A DNA stretch of 64,000 nt from JAOPZW01 sp963807305 (lineage in GTDB: Bacteria > Actinomycetota > Thermoleophilia > Solirubrobacterales > Solirubrobacteraceae). The notes below the pieces were generated by a model. It was not told the DNA's origin and made no database searches. It saw nothing but the letters and a program-made list of their open reading frames with translations. The stretch covers positions 186,001 through 250,000 of the forward strand of contig CAWEBN010000011.1 of the NCBI GenBank assembly GCA_963807305.1. The letters are read 5' to 3'. Both the position numbers and the translations under genes were made by a program. Positions 31,724 through 41,970 of the stretch are shown here, in pieces. Positions within the stretch are counted from its first letter, which is position 1, and each line of letters starts with the position of its first letter.

Positions 31724-32887
31724 ATGCCGTACCTCACCGAAGCCCAGCTCGCCCGGGCCCTCGTCCTGGCCGACCTCACCGACCCCGCCTACGGGCCGCA
31801 CTGCATGCAGGACCTCGTGGCCGGCGCCACCGGCGCGCTGCGCCGGCGCTGGCGCTGCCCGGTGCTCGTCCACCGCGCCGAGCGCGTGGTGGCCGTGGCC
31901 GACAACTACGACGCGCTGGGCTACCCGCCCGACGGGCCGGCGCGAGAGAGCCGCTACACGCGCTACGTCGACGCCGGGCGCCTGCTGCGCAGCCAGACCT
32001 CGGCCGCCATCCCCTCGGCGCTGCGCGCGCTGGCGCCGGCGGCCCCCGACGATGTCCTCGTCTGCGCGCCCGGACTCGTCTACCGTCGCGACGCGATCGA
32101 TCGCCTGCACGTGGGCGAGCCCCACCAGCTCGACCTGTGGCGCGTGACGCAACGGCCGATGACGCGGAACGACCTCGAGGCCATGATCGCCGCGGTGGTC
32201 GAGGCGCTCCTGCCGGGCTCGCGGTGGCGCGCCCTGCCGGCGAGCCACCCCTACACCGAAGGCGGGCTCGAGGTCGAGGTGCTCGCCGGCGGCGAGTGGG
32301 TCGAGCTGCTCGAGTGCGGCCTCGCCCACCCCCACGTGCTCGGGGCCGGCGGGCTGGGCGGCCATTCGGGGCTGGCCATGGGCATCGGCCTGGACCGCGC
32401 CGTCATGCTGCGCAAGGGCATCGGGGACATCCGGCTGCTGCGCTGCGACGATCCGCGCGTCGCGGCGCAGATGCGCGACCTCGACGCCTACCGCGAGGTC
32501 TCGGCGCAGCCGCCGGCCCGCCGTGACATGAGCATCGCCTGCGCGCCGGGCCTCACCGACGAGGATCTGGGCGACGCGGTGCGAGACGCGCTGAGCGCCG
32601 AGCAGGCCGACTGGGTCGAGGAGGTCGCCGTCGGCGCCCGCACCCCGGCCGCCGAGCTGCCCGCCGTCGCCCGCGAGCGCATCGGCATCGGCGACGATCA
32701 GGAGAACCTGCTCGTGCGCGTCGTGCTGCGCCACCCGACGCGCTCGCTGGCCAAGGCCGAGGCCAACGCGCTGCGCGACCGCATCTACGCGGCGCTGCAC
32801 GAAGGGTCCGAGTGGGAGTGGGCCGCCGGCGGTCTCCCGCCTAGAGGGCCTTCTCGCCCCAATAGGCGGCGATCGGGTTCGCGTTGA
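31724..32887 (+). CDS. Free-standing PheS-like class II synthetase domain fused to FDX-ACB
   Basis: The 387-residue protein contains the class II catalytic core of the phenylalanyl-tRNA synthetase alpha chain: NYDALGYPPDGPARES (61-76), LLRSQTSAAI, YRRDAIDRLH (120-129), SHPYTEGGLEVEV (174-186), GLAMGIGLDRAVMLRKGIGD (216-235). The tRNA-binding coiled coil of PheS is missing and an FDX-ACB domain (about 268-367), normally found at the end of PheT or in mitochondrial PheRS, is fused behind. No pheT is adjacent. It is probably not the housekeeping enzyme. The last 20 residues overlap the convergent GNAT gene by 47 bases, probably from stop-codon loss. Confidence 0.85.
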   Translation: MPYLTEAQLARALVLADLTDPAYGPHCMQDLVAGATGALRRRWRCPVLVHRAERVVAVADNYDALGYPPDGPARESRYTRYVDAGRLLRSQTSAAIPSALRALAPAAPDDVLVCAPGLVYRRDAIDRLHVGEPHQLDLWRVTQRPMTRNDLEAMIAAVVEALLPGSRWRALPASHPYTEGGLEVEVLAGGEWVELLECGLAHPHVLGAGGLGGHSGLAMGIGLDRAVMLRKGIGDIRLLRCDDPRVAAQMRDLDAYREVSAQPPARRDMSIACAPGLTDEDLGDAVRDALSAEQADWVEEVAVGARTPAAELPAVARERIGIGDDQENLLVRVVLRHPTRSLAKAEANALRDRIYAALHEGSEWEWAAGGLPPRGPSRPNRRRSGSR

Positions 32888-33299
32888 AGTTGGCGATCTC
32901 CGTGTAGCCCTCGTCGGCGTAGAGGGCCATGGCGCCGCGCTGCAGCGGACCCGTGTCGAGGCGCACGACGGCGTAGCCGCGTTCGCGGGCGGCGTTCTCG
33001 AGCGCTCGCAGCAGCGCCCGCCCCACGCCGCGCCTGCGCGCGGCCGGCACGACGTACATGCGCTTGATCTCGGCCGCGTCGGGCGCGATGCGCTTGATGC
33101 CGCCCGCGCACACCGCGTCGTCGTCGTGAAAGCCGACCAGGAAGGCGCCGGCGGGCGGCGCGAAGTCCGCCGGCGTGGCGCTCGGCATACCCGGGAACTC
33201 GATGTTCCCGTAGAGCTCGTTCATCTCGGCGACCATGGCGGCCAGCAGCTCGCTGGCCGGCGACTGCGCCGCGTCCGCGGTCCGGAAGTCGATCTGCAC
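32841..33299 (-). CDS. GNAT family N-acetyltransferase
   Basis: The 152-residue protein is a single GNAT domain: KRMYVVPAARRRGVGRALLR is the strand-4/acetyl-CoA loop. Acceptor unknown. The GTG at 33299 (QIDFRTADAAQSP) gives a normal GNAT N-terminus; an upstream GTG at 33317 is also possible. It is divergent from ftsY, with only 23 bases between the starts, and overlaps the PheS-like gene at its 3' end. Confidence 0.88.
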   Translation of the reverse strand: MQIDFRTADAAQSPASELLAAMVAEMNELYGNIEFPGMPSATPADFAPPAGAFLVGFHDDDAVCAGGIKRIAPDAAEIKRMYVVPAARRRGVGRALLRALENAARERGYAVVRLDTGPLQRGAMALYADEGYTEIANFNANPIAAYWGEKAL

Positions 33300-33322
33300 T
33301 CCGCTATCGTCGCGCACCGCCG

Positions 33323-34324
33323 ATGCCCCGCGACTGGACGGACGTCTTCATCACCGGCGACGGCGCGACCGTCCCCGCGCTGGGCGCCGAGGAGCCCGAG
33401 CAGCGCCGCGGCTTCTTCCGCCGCCTGCGCGAGAACCTGTCCAAGACGCGCCAGGCGCTCGGGGCCGAGATCCAGGCCACGCTGTTCGAGGGCGAGCTGG
33501 ACACCGCCACCTGGGAGCGCCTCGAGGAGGCGCTGATCATGGCCGACGTCGGCGCGCGGACGACCGCCGAGGTCGTCGGCCGCCTGGAGACGGAGGCGGA
33601 CGCCGGCGGCCTCGAGGGTGGCGAGGCATTGTCCGGCCGCCTCACCGAGCTGCTCGCCGACCTCGCCAGGCCCGGGGAGGGCCGCATCGATCTGACGCAC
33701 GAGCCGACCGTGATCATGGTCGCCGGCGTCAACGGGACCGGCAAGACGACCACGATCGGCAAGCTCGCCTGGCACCTGCAGCGCGAGCTGGGCAAGACTG
33801 TCGTGCTCGGCGCGGCCGACACCTTCCGCGCCGCGGCGGTCGAGCAGCTGACGCAGTGGGCGCAGCGCGCCGGCTGCGAGATCGTCACCGGCCCGGAGGG
33901 CTCGGACCCCGGCGCGGTCGCCTTCGAGGCGGTCAAGCAGGGCCGCGAGCGGGGCGCCGACGTGATCATCGTCGACACGGCCGGCCGCCTGCACACGCAG
34001 GACCACCTGATGGCCGAGCTGACCAAGGTCCGCCGGGTGATCGGCAAGCAGCTGGAGGGCGCCCCCCATGAGACGCTGCTGACCATCGATGCCACTACGG
34101 GGCAGAACGGCGTGCGCCAGGCACAGCTGTTCTCCGAGGCGGTCCCGGTCGACGGGATCGTGCTCACCAAGCTCGACGGGACCGCCAAGGGCGGCATCGC
34201 CCTCGCCATCGCGGGCGAGCTCGGCATCCCGGTCAAGCTCATCGGCATCGGCGAGGCGCTCGAGGATCTGCGCCCGTTCGACGCCGATGACTTCGCCCGC
34301 GCGCTCGTGGCGCCCCCGGACTAG
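33323..34324 (+). CDS. ftsY: Signal recognition particle receptor FtsY
   Basis: The 333-residue SRP GTPase has a short acidic N-terminal region, an N domain (about 28-115) and a G domain with GVNGTGKTTTIGK, DTFRAAAVEQL, DTAGRLH and TKLDGTAKGG. It docks SRP-ribosome complexes at the membrane. It is close to smc only after an accessory block of about 5.5 kb, while in many Gram-positives ftsY follows smc directly. TATCGT at 33305-33310 may be its -10. Confidence 0.96.
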   Translation: MPRDWTDVFITGDGATVPALGAEEPEQRRGFFRRLRENLSKTRQALGAEIQATLFEGELDTATWERLEEALIMADVGARTTAEVVGRLETEADAGGLEGGEALSGRLTELLADLARPGEGRIDLTHEPTVIMVAGVNGTGKTTTIGKLAWHLQRELGKTVVLGAADTFRAAAVEQLTQWAQRAGCEIVTGPEGSDPGAVAFEAVKQGRERGADVIIVDTAGRLHTQDHLMAELTKVRRVIGKQLEGAPHETLLTIDATTGQNGVRQAQLFSEAVPVDGIVLTKLDGTAKGGIALAIAGELGIPVKLIGIGEALEDLRPFDADDFARALVAPPD

Positions 34325-34338
34325 CGAGACAGGCCGGG

Positions 34339-34362
34339 GGCCCCGCATCAGACCGCGGGGCC
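34339..34362 (+). terminator. Hairpin after ftsY
   Basis: GGCCCCGC and GCGGGGCC form a perfect 8-bp stem with an 8-base loop, 14 bases after the stop. No T-tract follows. Confidence 0.5.
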
Positions 34363-34378
34363 GGACGCCCTGCGGAGG

Positions 34379-34384
34379 TAACCT
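34379..34384 (+). promoter_or_regulatory. -10 element (TAACCT) of the NfeD gene
   Basis: TAACCT is followed by eight bases and the ATG at 34393. It lies in an 11-base inverted repeat, GAGGTAACCTC, that could be an operator. Confidence 0.5.
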
Positions 34385-34392
34385 CAGCACGA

Positions 34393-34824
34393 ATGGACGC
34401 CTGGGTGATCTGGCTGATCGTGGCGGTCGTCTTCGCCGTCGCGGAGGTGATCAACCTCAGCTTCTACCTGTTCCCGTTCGCGATCGGTGCCGGGGGCGCC
34501 GCGATCGTCGCGCTCGCGGGAGGGCCGGCCGCGGCGGCGTGGGCCGTCTTCGCGGTGCTCACCGCGGCCAGCTTCACCATCGTCCGTCCGATCGCCCGGC
34601 GTCACATCAACATGCCGCCGCAGCTGCGGACCGGCACGGCGGCGCTCGTCGGCCGCACCGCGATCGTCACCGAGCGGATCGTCAACGACGAGGCCGTGGG
34701 GCAGGTGCGCCTCGACGGCGAGGTGTGGAGCGCGCGCGCCTACGATGAGGACAAGGTGCTCGAGCCCGGGACGCGCGTGCACGTGATGGAGATCCGGGGC
34801 GCCACGGCGCTCGTCGACGACTGA
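34393..34824 (+). CDS. NfeD-like membrane protein
   Basis: The 143-residue protein has two to three N-terminal membrane segments (about 4-70) and a C-terminal OB-fold (LVGRTAIVTERIVNDEAVGQ onwards), the short NfeD form. NfeD partners with SPFH/stomatin proteins, and such a gene lies eleven bases downstream, so the two probably form one membrane complex. Confidence 0.9.
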   Translation: MDAWVIWLIVAVVFAVAEVINLSFYLFPFAIGAGGAAIVALAGGPAAAAWAVFAVLTAASFTIVRPIARRHINMPPQLRTGTAALVGRTAIVTERIVNDEAVGQVRLDGEVWSARAYDEDKVLEPGTRVHVMEIRGATALVDD

Positions 34825-34834
34825 GGAGGCAGGG

Positions 34835-35767
34835 ATGGTCGGTTTGATCGTGGCGGCGGTGCTGATCCTGTTCGCGCTGTTCGTCGCCGCCAAGACCGTG
34901 CGGATCATCCCGCAGGCGCGGGCGGGGGTCGTGGAGCGCCTCGGGCGCTACAGCCGCACGCTGACCCCGGGCATGACCATCGTGGTCCCCTTCATCGATC
35001 GCGTGCGCCCGCTGCTGGACCTGCGCGAGCAGGTCGTGACCTTCCCGCCCCAGCCGGTGATCACCGCGGACAACGTCTCCGTCGGCATCGACACGGTCCT
35101 CTACTTCACGATCACCGAGCCGAAGTCGGCCACCTACGAGGTGGCCAACCCGCTGCAGGCCATCGAGCAGCTGACGGTGACCACGCTGCGCAACATCGTC
35201 GGCTCGCTCACGCTGGAGCAGGCGCTGACCAGCCGCGACGAGGTCAACGACCGCCTGCGGATCGTGCTCGACGAGCGCACGGGCAAGTGGGGGATCCGCA
35301 TCAACGGCGTCGAGCTCAAGTCGATCGACCCGCCGGGCACCATCCAGGAGGCGATGGAGAAGCAGATGCGCGCTGAGCGCGACCGCCGCGCCGCAATCCT
35401 CACCGCCGAGGGCGTCAAGCAGTCGGCGATCCTCACGGCCGAGGGCGAGAAGCAGTCGGCCGTGCTCAAGGCCGAGGGCGGCAAGCAGGCCGCGATCCTG
35501 CGCGCCGAGGGTGAGGCGCAGGCCATCGACACCGTGTTCCAGGCCATCCACGAGGGCAATCCCGACCCTCAGCTGCTCAGCTACCAGTACCTGCAGATGC
35601 TCCCGCAGCTCGCGCGCGGGGACGCGAACAAGATCTGGGTCATCCCCAGCGAGTTCACCCAGGCGCTGTCGAACCTCAGTGGTTTCGCCGCCGACGTGAC
35701 GGAGCGGCAGCGCAAGCCGGAGCCTCCGCCGCCGCCCGCCGTCACGCCGGGCGACCCGGCCGCCTAG
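34835..35767 (+). CDS. SPFH/band 7 (QmcA/stomatin-like) protein
   Basis: The 310-residue protein has an N-terminal membrane anchor (about 4-22), a band 7 domain (VRIIPQARAGVVERLGRY to about 190) and a helical region with four 11-residue repeats (AILTAEGVKQS, AILTAEGEKQS, AVLKAEGGKQA, AILRAEGEAQA). It ends in a Pro-rich tail. GAGGAGG before the ATG is a strong RBS. It most likely assembles with the NfeD protein encoded just upstream, in membrane-domain or quality-control function. Confidence 0.93.
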   Translation: MVGLIVAAVLILFALFVAAKTVRIIPQARAGVVERLGRYSRTLTPGMTIVVPFIDRVRPLLDLREQVVTFPPQPVITADNVSVGIDTVLYFTITEPKSATYEVANPLQAIEQLTVTTLRNIVGSLTLEQALTSRDEVNDRLRIVLDERTGKWGIRINGVELKSIDPPGTIQEAMEKQMRAERDRRAAILTAEGVKQSAILTAEGEKQSAVLKAEGGKQAAILRAEGEAQAIDTVFQAIHEGNPDPQLLSYQYLQMLPQLARGDANKIWVIPSEFTQALSNLSGFAADVTERQRKPEPPPPPAVTPGDPAA

Positions 35768-35770
35768 GGC

Positions 35771-38199
35771 CTACTCGTAGGCCAGGGCGCCGAGCACGTC
35801 CATCCGCGCCGCGCGCCGCGCGGGGAGCATCGCCGCCAACGTGCCGGCCCCGATACCGACGAGTACCAGCACGGCGAGGCCGCCGATCGGCAGGGCGAAC
35901 GTGAACCCGAGGTGGCCGAAGACCGCCACCACGATGGCCGCCAGCCCGATGCCGACCGCGATCCCCATCGCGGACCCGAGCAGCGCGGTGATGATGCTCT
36001 CGCGGCGCACCATGCGCCGCACCTGGCGGCGCGTCATGCCGACCGCCCGCAGCATCCCGATCTCGCGGGTGCGCTCGAAGGTGGCCAGCACGAGCGTGTT
36101 GGCCAGGCCGAAGAGGCTGACGATCACGGCCAGCGCCAGCAGCACGTCGAAGAGGGCCAGCAGCTGGTTGATGCCGCTGGTCTGCTTCTCGATGTAGGCG
36201 TGCTTGGTGAACACCTTGGCGCCCGGGAACGGGTCGACCGCCCGCTGCAGCGCTGCGGGGTCGGCCGTGGGCGCGTTCAGGAGCGTCAGGTGGTCCTGGC
36301 GTCCGCTGAAGCCGCCGGCCGCGTACGCCGGTGTCCCGACGGTGATCGGCCCCAGGCCGAGGGCGTCGATGACCGGCGACTTCTCGATGCCGCGGACCGT
36401 CAGCGTCAGGCGCTTGTCGGCCGGGGTGATGACGGTGAAGCGCCCGCCGACACCGACGTGGTGCTTCTTGGCCCACCCATCGTCGACGACCGCGCCGTCG
36501 GCGCCCAGCGTGGCCAGCGTGGAGCGGGAGGCTTGTGGGTGGGTCGCCTTCCACTTGAAGTCGAGGACCTTGCCGATCGTCGCCGGGTCGACGGCGTTGA
36601 TGCCCTCGGTCTCGCCGTAGGCCCGCACGGCGTCCTGGCGGATCGACGATGCCGTGCGCACGCCGGGGACCGCCGCCGCCTTGCGCGCGGCGTCGCCGTC
36701 GACCGGCGACCAGCCGTCGTCTCCGGCGAGCACGTGCGTGGCGGAGACGCGCTTGTTCAGCGAGCCCTTCGTCGAGTCCTTCAGGCCGGCGGCGATGATC
36801 GTCAGCGCGGCGACGAGCGCCACGCCGATGGTCAGCGCCGAGGCCGTGATGGCCGTGCGGCCCGGCGCACGCATCGCGTTGCGCCGCGCCAGCATGCCCG
36901 CGGGACCCCCCGTGGCCTGCACCGGGCGCCCGAGGGCGCCGACGACGGCCCGCACGATGCGCGCCGGCAGGCGCGGCCGGCGCGAGGAGCCGGCGGCGTC
37001 GCGCAGCGCCTCGACGGGCGCCACGCGCGTCGCGCGCCATGCCGGCACGAGGCCGGCGACCAGCGTCACGAGGATGCCGACCAGCAGCGACACGATGATG
37101 GTGCGCGAGGCGAAGACCGTGCCGGTCTGCGGCAGGTCGAGCCCGAGCGCCTTGAACAGCGCGTTGATGCCCTTGGCCAGTGCGAAGCCGGCCGCGAGCC
37201 CGACGGCGCTGGCGGCCGCGCCCATGATGAGCGCCTCGGCCACGACCGTGCGCAGCACCTGGCGCCGTGAGGCGCCGGCGAGACGCAGCAGCCCGAACTC
37301 GCGCGAGCGCTGGGCGACCATGATCGACAGGGAGTTGAAGATCGTGAAGGCCCCGACCAGCAGCGCCACGCCGCCGAAGCCGAGCAGCACGCCCTTGATG
37401 ATCGAGATGAAGCCCTTCAGCCCGTCCAGGGTGAAGCGGTCCTGCTTGGCCGCGGTCTGGACCTTGGCCTGCGGCAGCGCCGCGGCCAGGTTGCGACGCA
37501 CCTGCACGGCGGACGTGCCGCCGGCGGCCTCGACGAGGATCGAGTCCACGCGCCCGGCCTTGTCGAACAGGCCCTGCGCGGCGTGCAGGTCGAACACCGC
37601 GATCGTCGCGGTGCCCAGCGAGTCGACGGAGCCGAACGTCGTGATGCCGGTGACGCGGAAGCTCCGCGCCGGGCCGGCGGTCGCGATGCGCGTGCTGTCG
37701 CCGATGTGCAGGTGCTGCTTGTCGGCGGTACCCGCGTCGATGACGACCTCGCCGGGACCCTTGGCCCAGGCGCCCTGCTTGAGGCGGAAGGGGGAGAGCT
37801 TGCTGTCGCGGGCCGCCACGGGGTCGAGGCCGACGCCGAACCACGGGCCGCCGCCGACGACCTTGCCGTCCTTGCCCAGGACCTTGGTCTCGAGATCGGT
37901 GATGTCGCCGGCCGCCTTCGCGACGCCCGGGACCGCGCGCACGCGGTCGATCGCCTTGGCGTCGATGGTCGGCTGGGTCAGGTTCTCGTTGTCGTTGGCC
38001 GAGGTGAACGGACTGGGCGCCGTGACCACGGCGGCGGTGCCGTCGTAGGCCGATGAGGACAGGTCGTCGGCCGCGCGCCCCATGGTGTCCGTGAGCGTGA
38101 AGGCGGCGGCGATCGTCGCCACGCCCAGCACGATCGCCATCGCCGTCAGGGCGGTGCGGATGGGACGGGCCAGGAGCCCGTTGAGCGCGATCCGCAGCA

Positions 38200-38200
<1 letters not shown>
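35771..38200 (-). CDS. FtsX/MacB-type ABC transporter permease
   Basis: The 809-residue permease has an N-terminal membrane helix (RTALTAMAIVLGVATIAAAF), an extracytoplasmic domain, a first FtsX block (about 255-380, QRSREFGLLRLAGASRRQVL), a second extracytoplasmic domain, and a second FtsX block at the C-terminus (ERTREIGMLRAVGMTRRQVR). This two-block layout is typical of actinobacterial transporters of lipoproteins, antibiotics or peptides. The ATG shares one base with the stop of the ATPase gene. Substrate unknown. Confidence 0.92.
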
Positions 38201-38967
<767 letters not shown>

Positions 38968-39049
38968 GAGTCGCTGATGCCTTTCGTCGGTGGTCAGGCA
39001 GGGTCGTTCGGCCGGCCGAGGTCGGCCGGACTTGTTCAGATGACCGTGC

Positions 39050-39490
39050 TCAGCAGGTGGCGGTGGCCTCGCGGGCGAGCCGCGAGATCGCCGCCTGCAG
39101 AGCGCCGGCGGCCAGCAGGGCGTTGGTGGCCTCGGCCAGCAGCCGCCCGGTCAGTCCGCGGACAGGACGGACGCAGACCGATGCCCGGACCTCGCTCCCG
39201 CTCGGCGCGGGTTCGAGGTCGTAGCGCACGTCGAAGCCGACCGGCCCGTCCGCGCTCAGGCGCAGGCGGCCGTCGATCGCCTCGTGGACCTCCACGTCGA
39301 AGCCCACGCGCTTGCCGGCCAGCCTGCCGCTCACGCGGGCCCGGCTGCCGCACCGCAGGCGCGGCGTGCGCAGGTCCTCGACGTCGAAGGGGATCGGCGC
39401 CCAGCGGGCGCACGCCTCCGGGTCGGTGAGCACCTCGAGGATGGCCTCGGGCCGGGCCTCGATGGTGGTCGTCGCCGTCCATTCCCTCAT
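39050..39490 (-). CDS. SRPBCC (START-like) domain protein
   Basis: The 146-residue protein fits the polyketide cyclase/SRPBCC fold: WTATTTIEARPEAILEVLTD, a central strand series, and a long C-terminal helix (LTGRLLAEATNALLAAGALQ). Such proteins bind hydrophobic ligands. ATG 39490 is used; ATG 39508 is possible and neither has a clear RBS. Confidence 0.78.
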   Translation of the reverse strand: MREWTATTTIEARPEAILEVLTDPEACARWAPIPFDVEDLRTPRLRCGSRARVSGRLAGKRVGFDVEVHEAIDGRLRLSADGPVGFDVRYDLEPAPSGSEVRASVCVRPVRGLTGRLLAEATNALLAAGALQAAISRLAREATATC

Positions 39491-39525
39491 GGCCGGTGAC
39501 GGTCCCATGACCGCGGGGTCGCGTC

Positions 39526-39543
39526 ATCGCCCATCGGGGCGAT
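39526..39543. promoter_or_regulatory. Inverted repeat between SRPBCC gene and kinase remnant
   Basis: ATCGCCC-ATCG-GGGCGAT is a perfect 7-bp inverted repeat in the divergent region 39491-39645. It could be an operator for one of the flanking genes. No gene is seen there. Confidence 0.35.
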
Positions 39544-39633
39544 TTGTGCGTCTCCATGGGACGAGCCGGCGTCGTCCTTGAGGATGATCCGCCGATCGCC
39601 CGAGCGGACGACGATCGGGGCTGTCCGGGCGGT

Positions 39634-39639
39634 TACAGT
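39634..39639 (+). promoter_or_regulatory. -10 element (TACAGT) of the histidine kinase remnant
   Basis: TACAGT is followed by six bases and the GTG at 39646, a leaderless arrangement that also fixes the start choice. Confidence 0.45.
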
Positions 39640-39645
39640 GCGCCC

Positions 39646-40392
39646 GTGCGGGCACTGACGTCGTTGGGGGCGCGCATGCAAGCGTTGCCGCCCGGCCGTG
39701 CCGACCTGCTGCTGGCGGGAGCTTTCCTGGTGGAGACGCAAGTCGAGCTGTCCTTTCTCGACGCGTCGCGTGGCACGGTCCTCGCCGCGCGCGGCCTGGC
39801 TCTCGCCATGGCGCTGGGCGTGGCCGCGCGCCGCCGCGCGCCGCTCGTGGCCGCCGCGCTCGTGTTCGCGGCACTCACGGGGATGGAGCAACTGGGCGAC
39901 GCGACGAATACGTCCGTGGTCGGGCCCTACCTGTCGGCCTTCATCGTCTCCTACTCGATCGGCGCCAACCTCGAAGGACGCGCACTGGCGGTGGGCGTGG
40001 GCTGGCTCGTCCTGCTGGTCTCGGCCCTGTCGCTGCTCGACCCGAGTGCCGACCAGGGGCTCAACCTCCTCTGGGGCCGGCTCGTGATCGTCGCCGCGCC
40101 GGTCCTGGCGGGGCGCCTGCTGCGCGACCGAGCCCGCCTGGCGCGCGAGCTGCGCGCTGCGGCCGCCGACCACGATCCCGAGCCGTGGGCCGAGCAGGCC
40201 GTGGCCGACGAGCGCTCGCGGATCGCCGCCGACCTGCACGGCGTGGTCGCCCGCGCTCTGGGACGCATGGTCGTCGACGCCGACGGCGCCGCCGGGCTCG
40301 TCGACTCGGAGCCAGGCCGGGCGGCGCTGGCCTTCGCCGGCGTCGAGGTGCGCGCCCGCATTCCATTCGACGGCCGCGCCGAGCATGCATGA
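39646..40392 (+). pseudogene. NarL-type sensor histidine kinase lacking its ATPase domain
   Basis: The 248-residue product has four to five membrane segments (about 15-140) and a HisKA_3 dimerisation motif, ERSRIAADLHGVVARAL, where ERxRIARELHDxxAH is usual. Directly after it, where about 120 residues of HATPase_c domain with N, G1 and G2 boxes should follow, there are only about 40 residues ending VRARIPFDGRAEHA. That ending resembles the last strand of a HATPase domain, so an in-frame internal deletion is likely. Kinase activity is not expected. The response regulator gene behind it is frameshifted. Confidence 0.7.
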
Positions 40393-40435
40393 GCGCGGCT
40401 ACCCTCTCTCGCCCGTGGCGGAGGAACCACCCGAC

Positions 40436-41108
40436 ATGACCGTTCGCATCCTGATCGCCGACGACCAGGCGCTGGTGCGCGCCGGGTTCAAGATGATCCT
40501 CGACGCCGAGGACGATCTGGATGTCGTCGGCGAGGCCTCCGACGGCGCCCAGGCGGTCGCGATGGCCAACGACCTCGAGCCCGATGTCGTCCTCATGGAC
40601 ATCCGCATGCCCGAGCTCGACGGCATCGAGGCGACGCGCCGGATCATCGCCGCCGCCGGCGAGCGCCCGGTGCGGGTGCTGATGCTGACCACCTTCGACC
40701 TCAACGAATACGTCTACGAGGCGCTGCGCGCCGGGGCCAGCGGCTTCCTGCTCAAGGACGTGCCGCCCGAGCACCTGGTGGCCGGGATCCGCGTCGTCGC
40801 CGAGGGCGAGGCCCTGCTCGCGCCCTTCGATCACCCGGCGCCTGATCCAGGAGTTCGCAAGCGCCGCCCCGACACCGGCCGAGCCGCCCCGCGGCCTCGA
40901 CGAGCTGACCGCGCGCGAGCTCGAGGTGTTCAAGCTGCTGGCCCGCGGGCTCTCCAACGCCGAGATCGCCGAGGAGCTCGTCGTCTCCGAGACGACGGTC
41001 AAGACCCACGTCGCACGCGTGCTCATGAAGCTCGGGCTGCGCGACCGCGTGCAGGCGGTGGTCCTCGCCTACGAGTCGGGCGTCGCGGTGCCGGGGCGCA
41101 CGGGCTGA
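40436..41108 (+). pseudogene. LuxR/NarL-type response regulator with frameshift
   Basis: The receiver domain is intact in the first frame: ILIADDQALVRAGFKMIL, phosphoacceptor Asp in VVLMDIRMPELDG, Thr in LMLTTFD, Lys in FLLKDVPPEHL. At 40826-40827 a TT instead of a single T shifts the frame after EGEALLAP. Removing one T restores SITRRLIQEF and then the HTH domain (LTARELEVFKLLARGLSNAE, VSETTVKTHVARVLMKLGL) in the other frame up to the stop at 41106-41108. The frame used by the first part runs on as meaningless sequence. A GGAGGA RBS lies before the ATG. Sequencing error cannot be excluded. Confidence 0.85.
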
Positions 41109-41223
41109 CCCTCGGTGGGCACGCGGCGGCTCCGACCGCGTCACGGGACGGCCTCCGGATCCACGGGCAGCGCGTCACGGCGGTGGGCGCCTGTAGGGCG
41201 GTCCGAGGTGCCAGCATGCCGGC

Positions 41224-41862
41224 ATGACCGAGATCCCCAGCGAGGCGCTCGACGCCTACCTCGACGCCCACGCCACCCCGCTCGAGCCGCTGCTCCAGGA
41301 GAACCGCCGGGAGACGTACGCCTCGCTCTCCTCGCCCCAGATGATCGCCGGCCCTGTCGTCGGCCGCCTGCTGCGCCTCCTGGTCTCGCTCGCCGCCCCG
41401 CGCCTGGTGCTCGAGATCGGCACCTTCACGGGCTACTCGGCGCTCGCCATGGCCGGCGGCCTGCCGCCCGACGGGCGGATCGTCACCTGCGAGCTCTCGC
41501 CCGAGCGCGCGGCGTTCGCCCAGGGCTACTTCGACCGCTCGCCGTGGGCCGATCGCATCGACGTCCGTGTCGGGCCGGCCCTCGACGCGGTCAACGCCCT
41601 CGACGGCCCCTTCGACTTCGTGTTCATCGACGCCGACAAGGACGGCTATACCGGCTACTACGAGGCCGTCGTCCCCAAGCTGTCGCCGCGCGGCGTGATC
41701 GTCGTCGACAACACGCTGAGCGGAGGGGACGTGGTCGACCCCGTCGACGAGCGCGATCGCGCCATGGCGGCCTTCAACGACCACGTGCAGGCCGACGATC
41801 GCACCGAGAACGTGCTGCTCAGCGTGCGCGACGGCGTCAGCGCGATCCGGCTGGCCGCGTAG
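41224..41862 (+). CDS. SAM-dependent O-methyltransferase (CCoAOMT/COMT family)
   Basis: The 212-residue enzyme has LVLEIGTFTGYSALAMA (SAM motif I), DFVFIDADKDGYTGYYE (metal and catalytic residues) and GVIVVDNTLSGGDVVDP, the divalent-metal-dependent catechol-type methyltransferase signature. Substrate unknown; members methylate catechols in many metabolites. Its stop codon lies in the first unit of a tandem repeat. Confidence 0.93.
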   Translation: MTEIPSEALDAYLDAHATPLEPLLQENRRETYASLSSPQMIAGPVVGRLLRLLVSLAAPRLVLEIGTFTGYSALAMAGGLPPDGRIVTCELSPERAAFAQGYFDRSPWADRIDVRVGPALDAVNALDGPFDFVFIDADKDGYTGYYEAVVPKLSPRGVIVVDNTLSGGDVVDPVDERDRAMAAFNDHVQADDRTENVLLSVRDGVSAIRLAA

Positions 41863-41951
41863 CCGGCGGCCGGCCTCATCCGGGCGGCCGCGTAGCCGGC
41901 GGCCGGCCTCATCCGGGCGGCCGCGTAGCCCGCCGCGGGCCTCATCTGGCC
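41853..41951. repeat. Three tandem 33-bp units at the end of the O-methyltransferase gene
   Basis: Units start at 41853, 41886 and 41919 with GGCCGCGTAGCC. The first two are identical over 33 bases and the third is diverged. Unit 1 contains the gene's stop codon (TAG, 41860-41862), so each later unit carries a copy of the stop context. Degenerate copies continue to about 41970. Confidence 0.95.
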
Positions 41952-41970
41952 GGCCTTCTGTCCTCATCCG

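Noticed and set aside
40436..41227. Response regulator read as one intact long protein
   Set aside because: After residue 130 the frame gives Arg-rich sequence without domain, while the LuxR HTH is intact one frame over.
41658..41945. Minus-strand ORF with MRPAAGYAAAR repeats
   Set aside because: It is the 33-bp tandem repeat read in reverse and has no RBS or promoter; the O-methyltransferase is the real gene.
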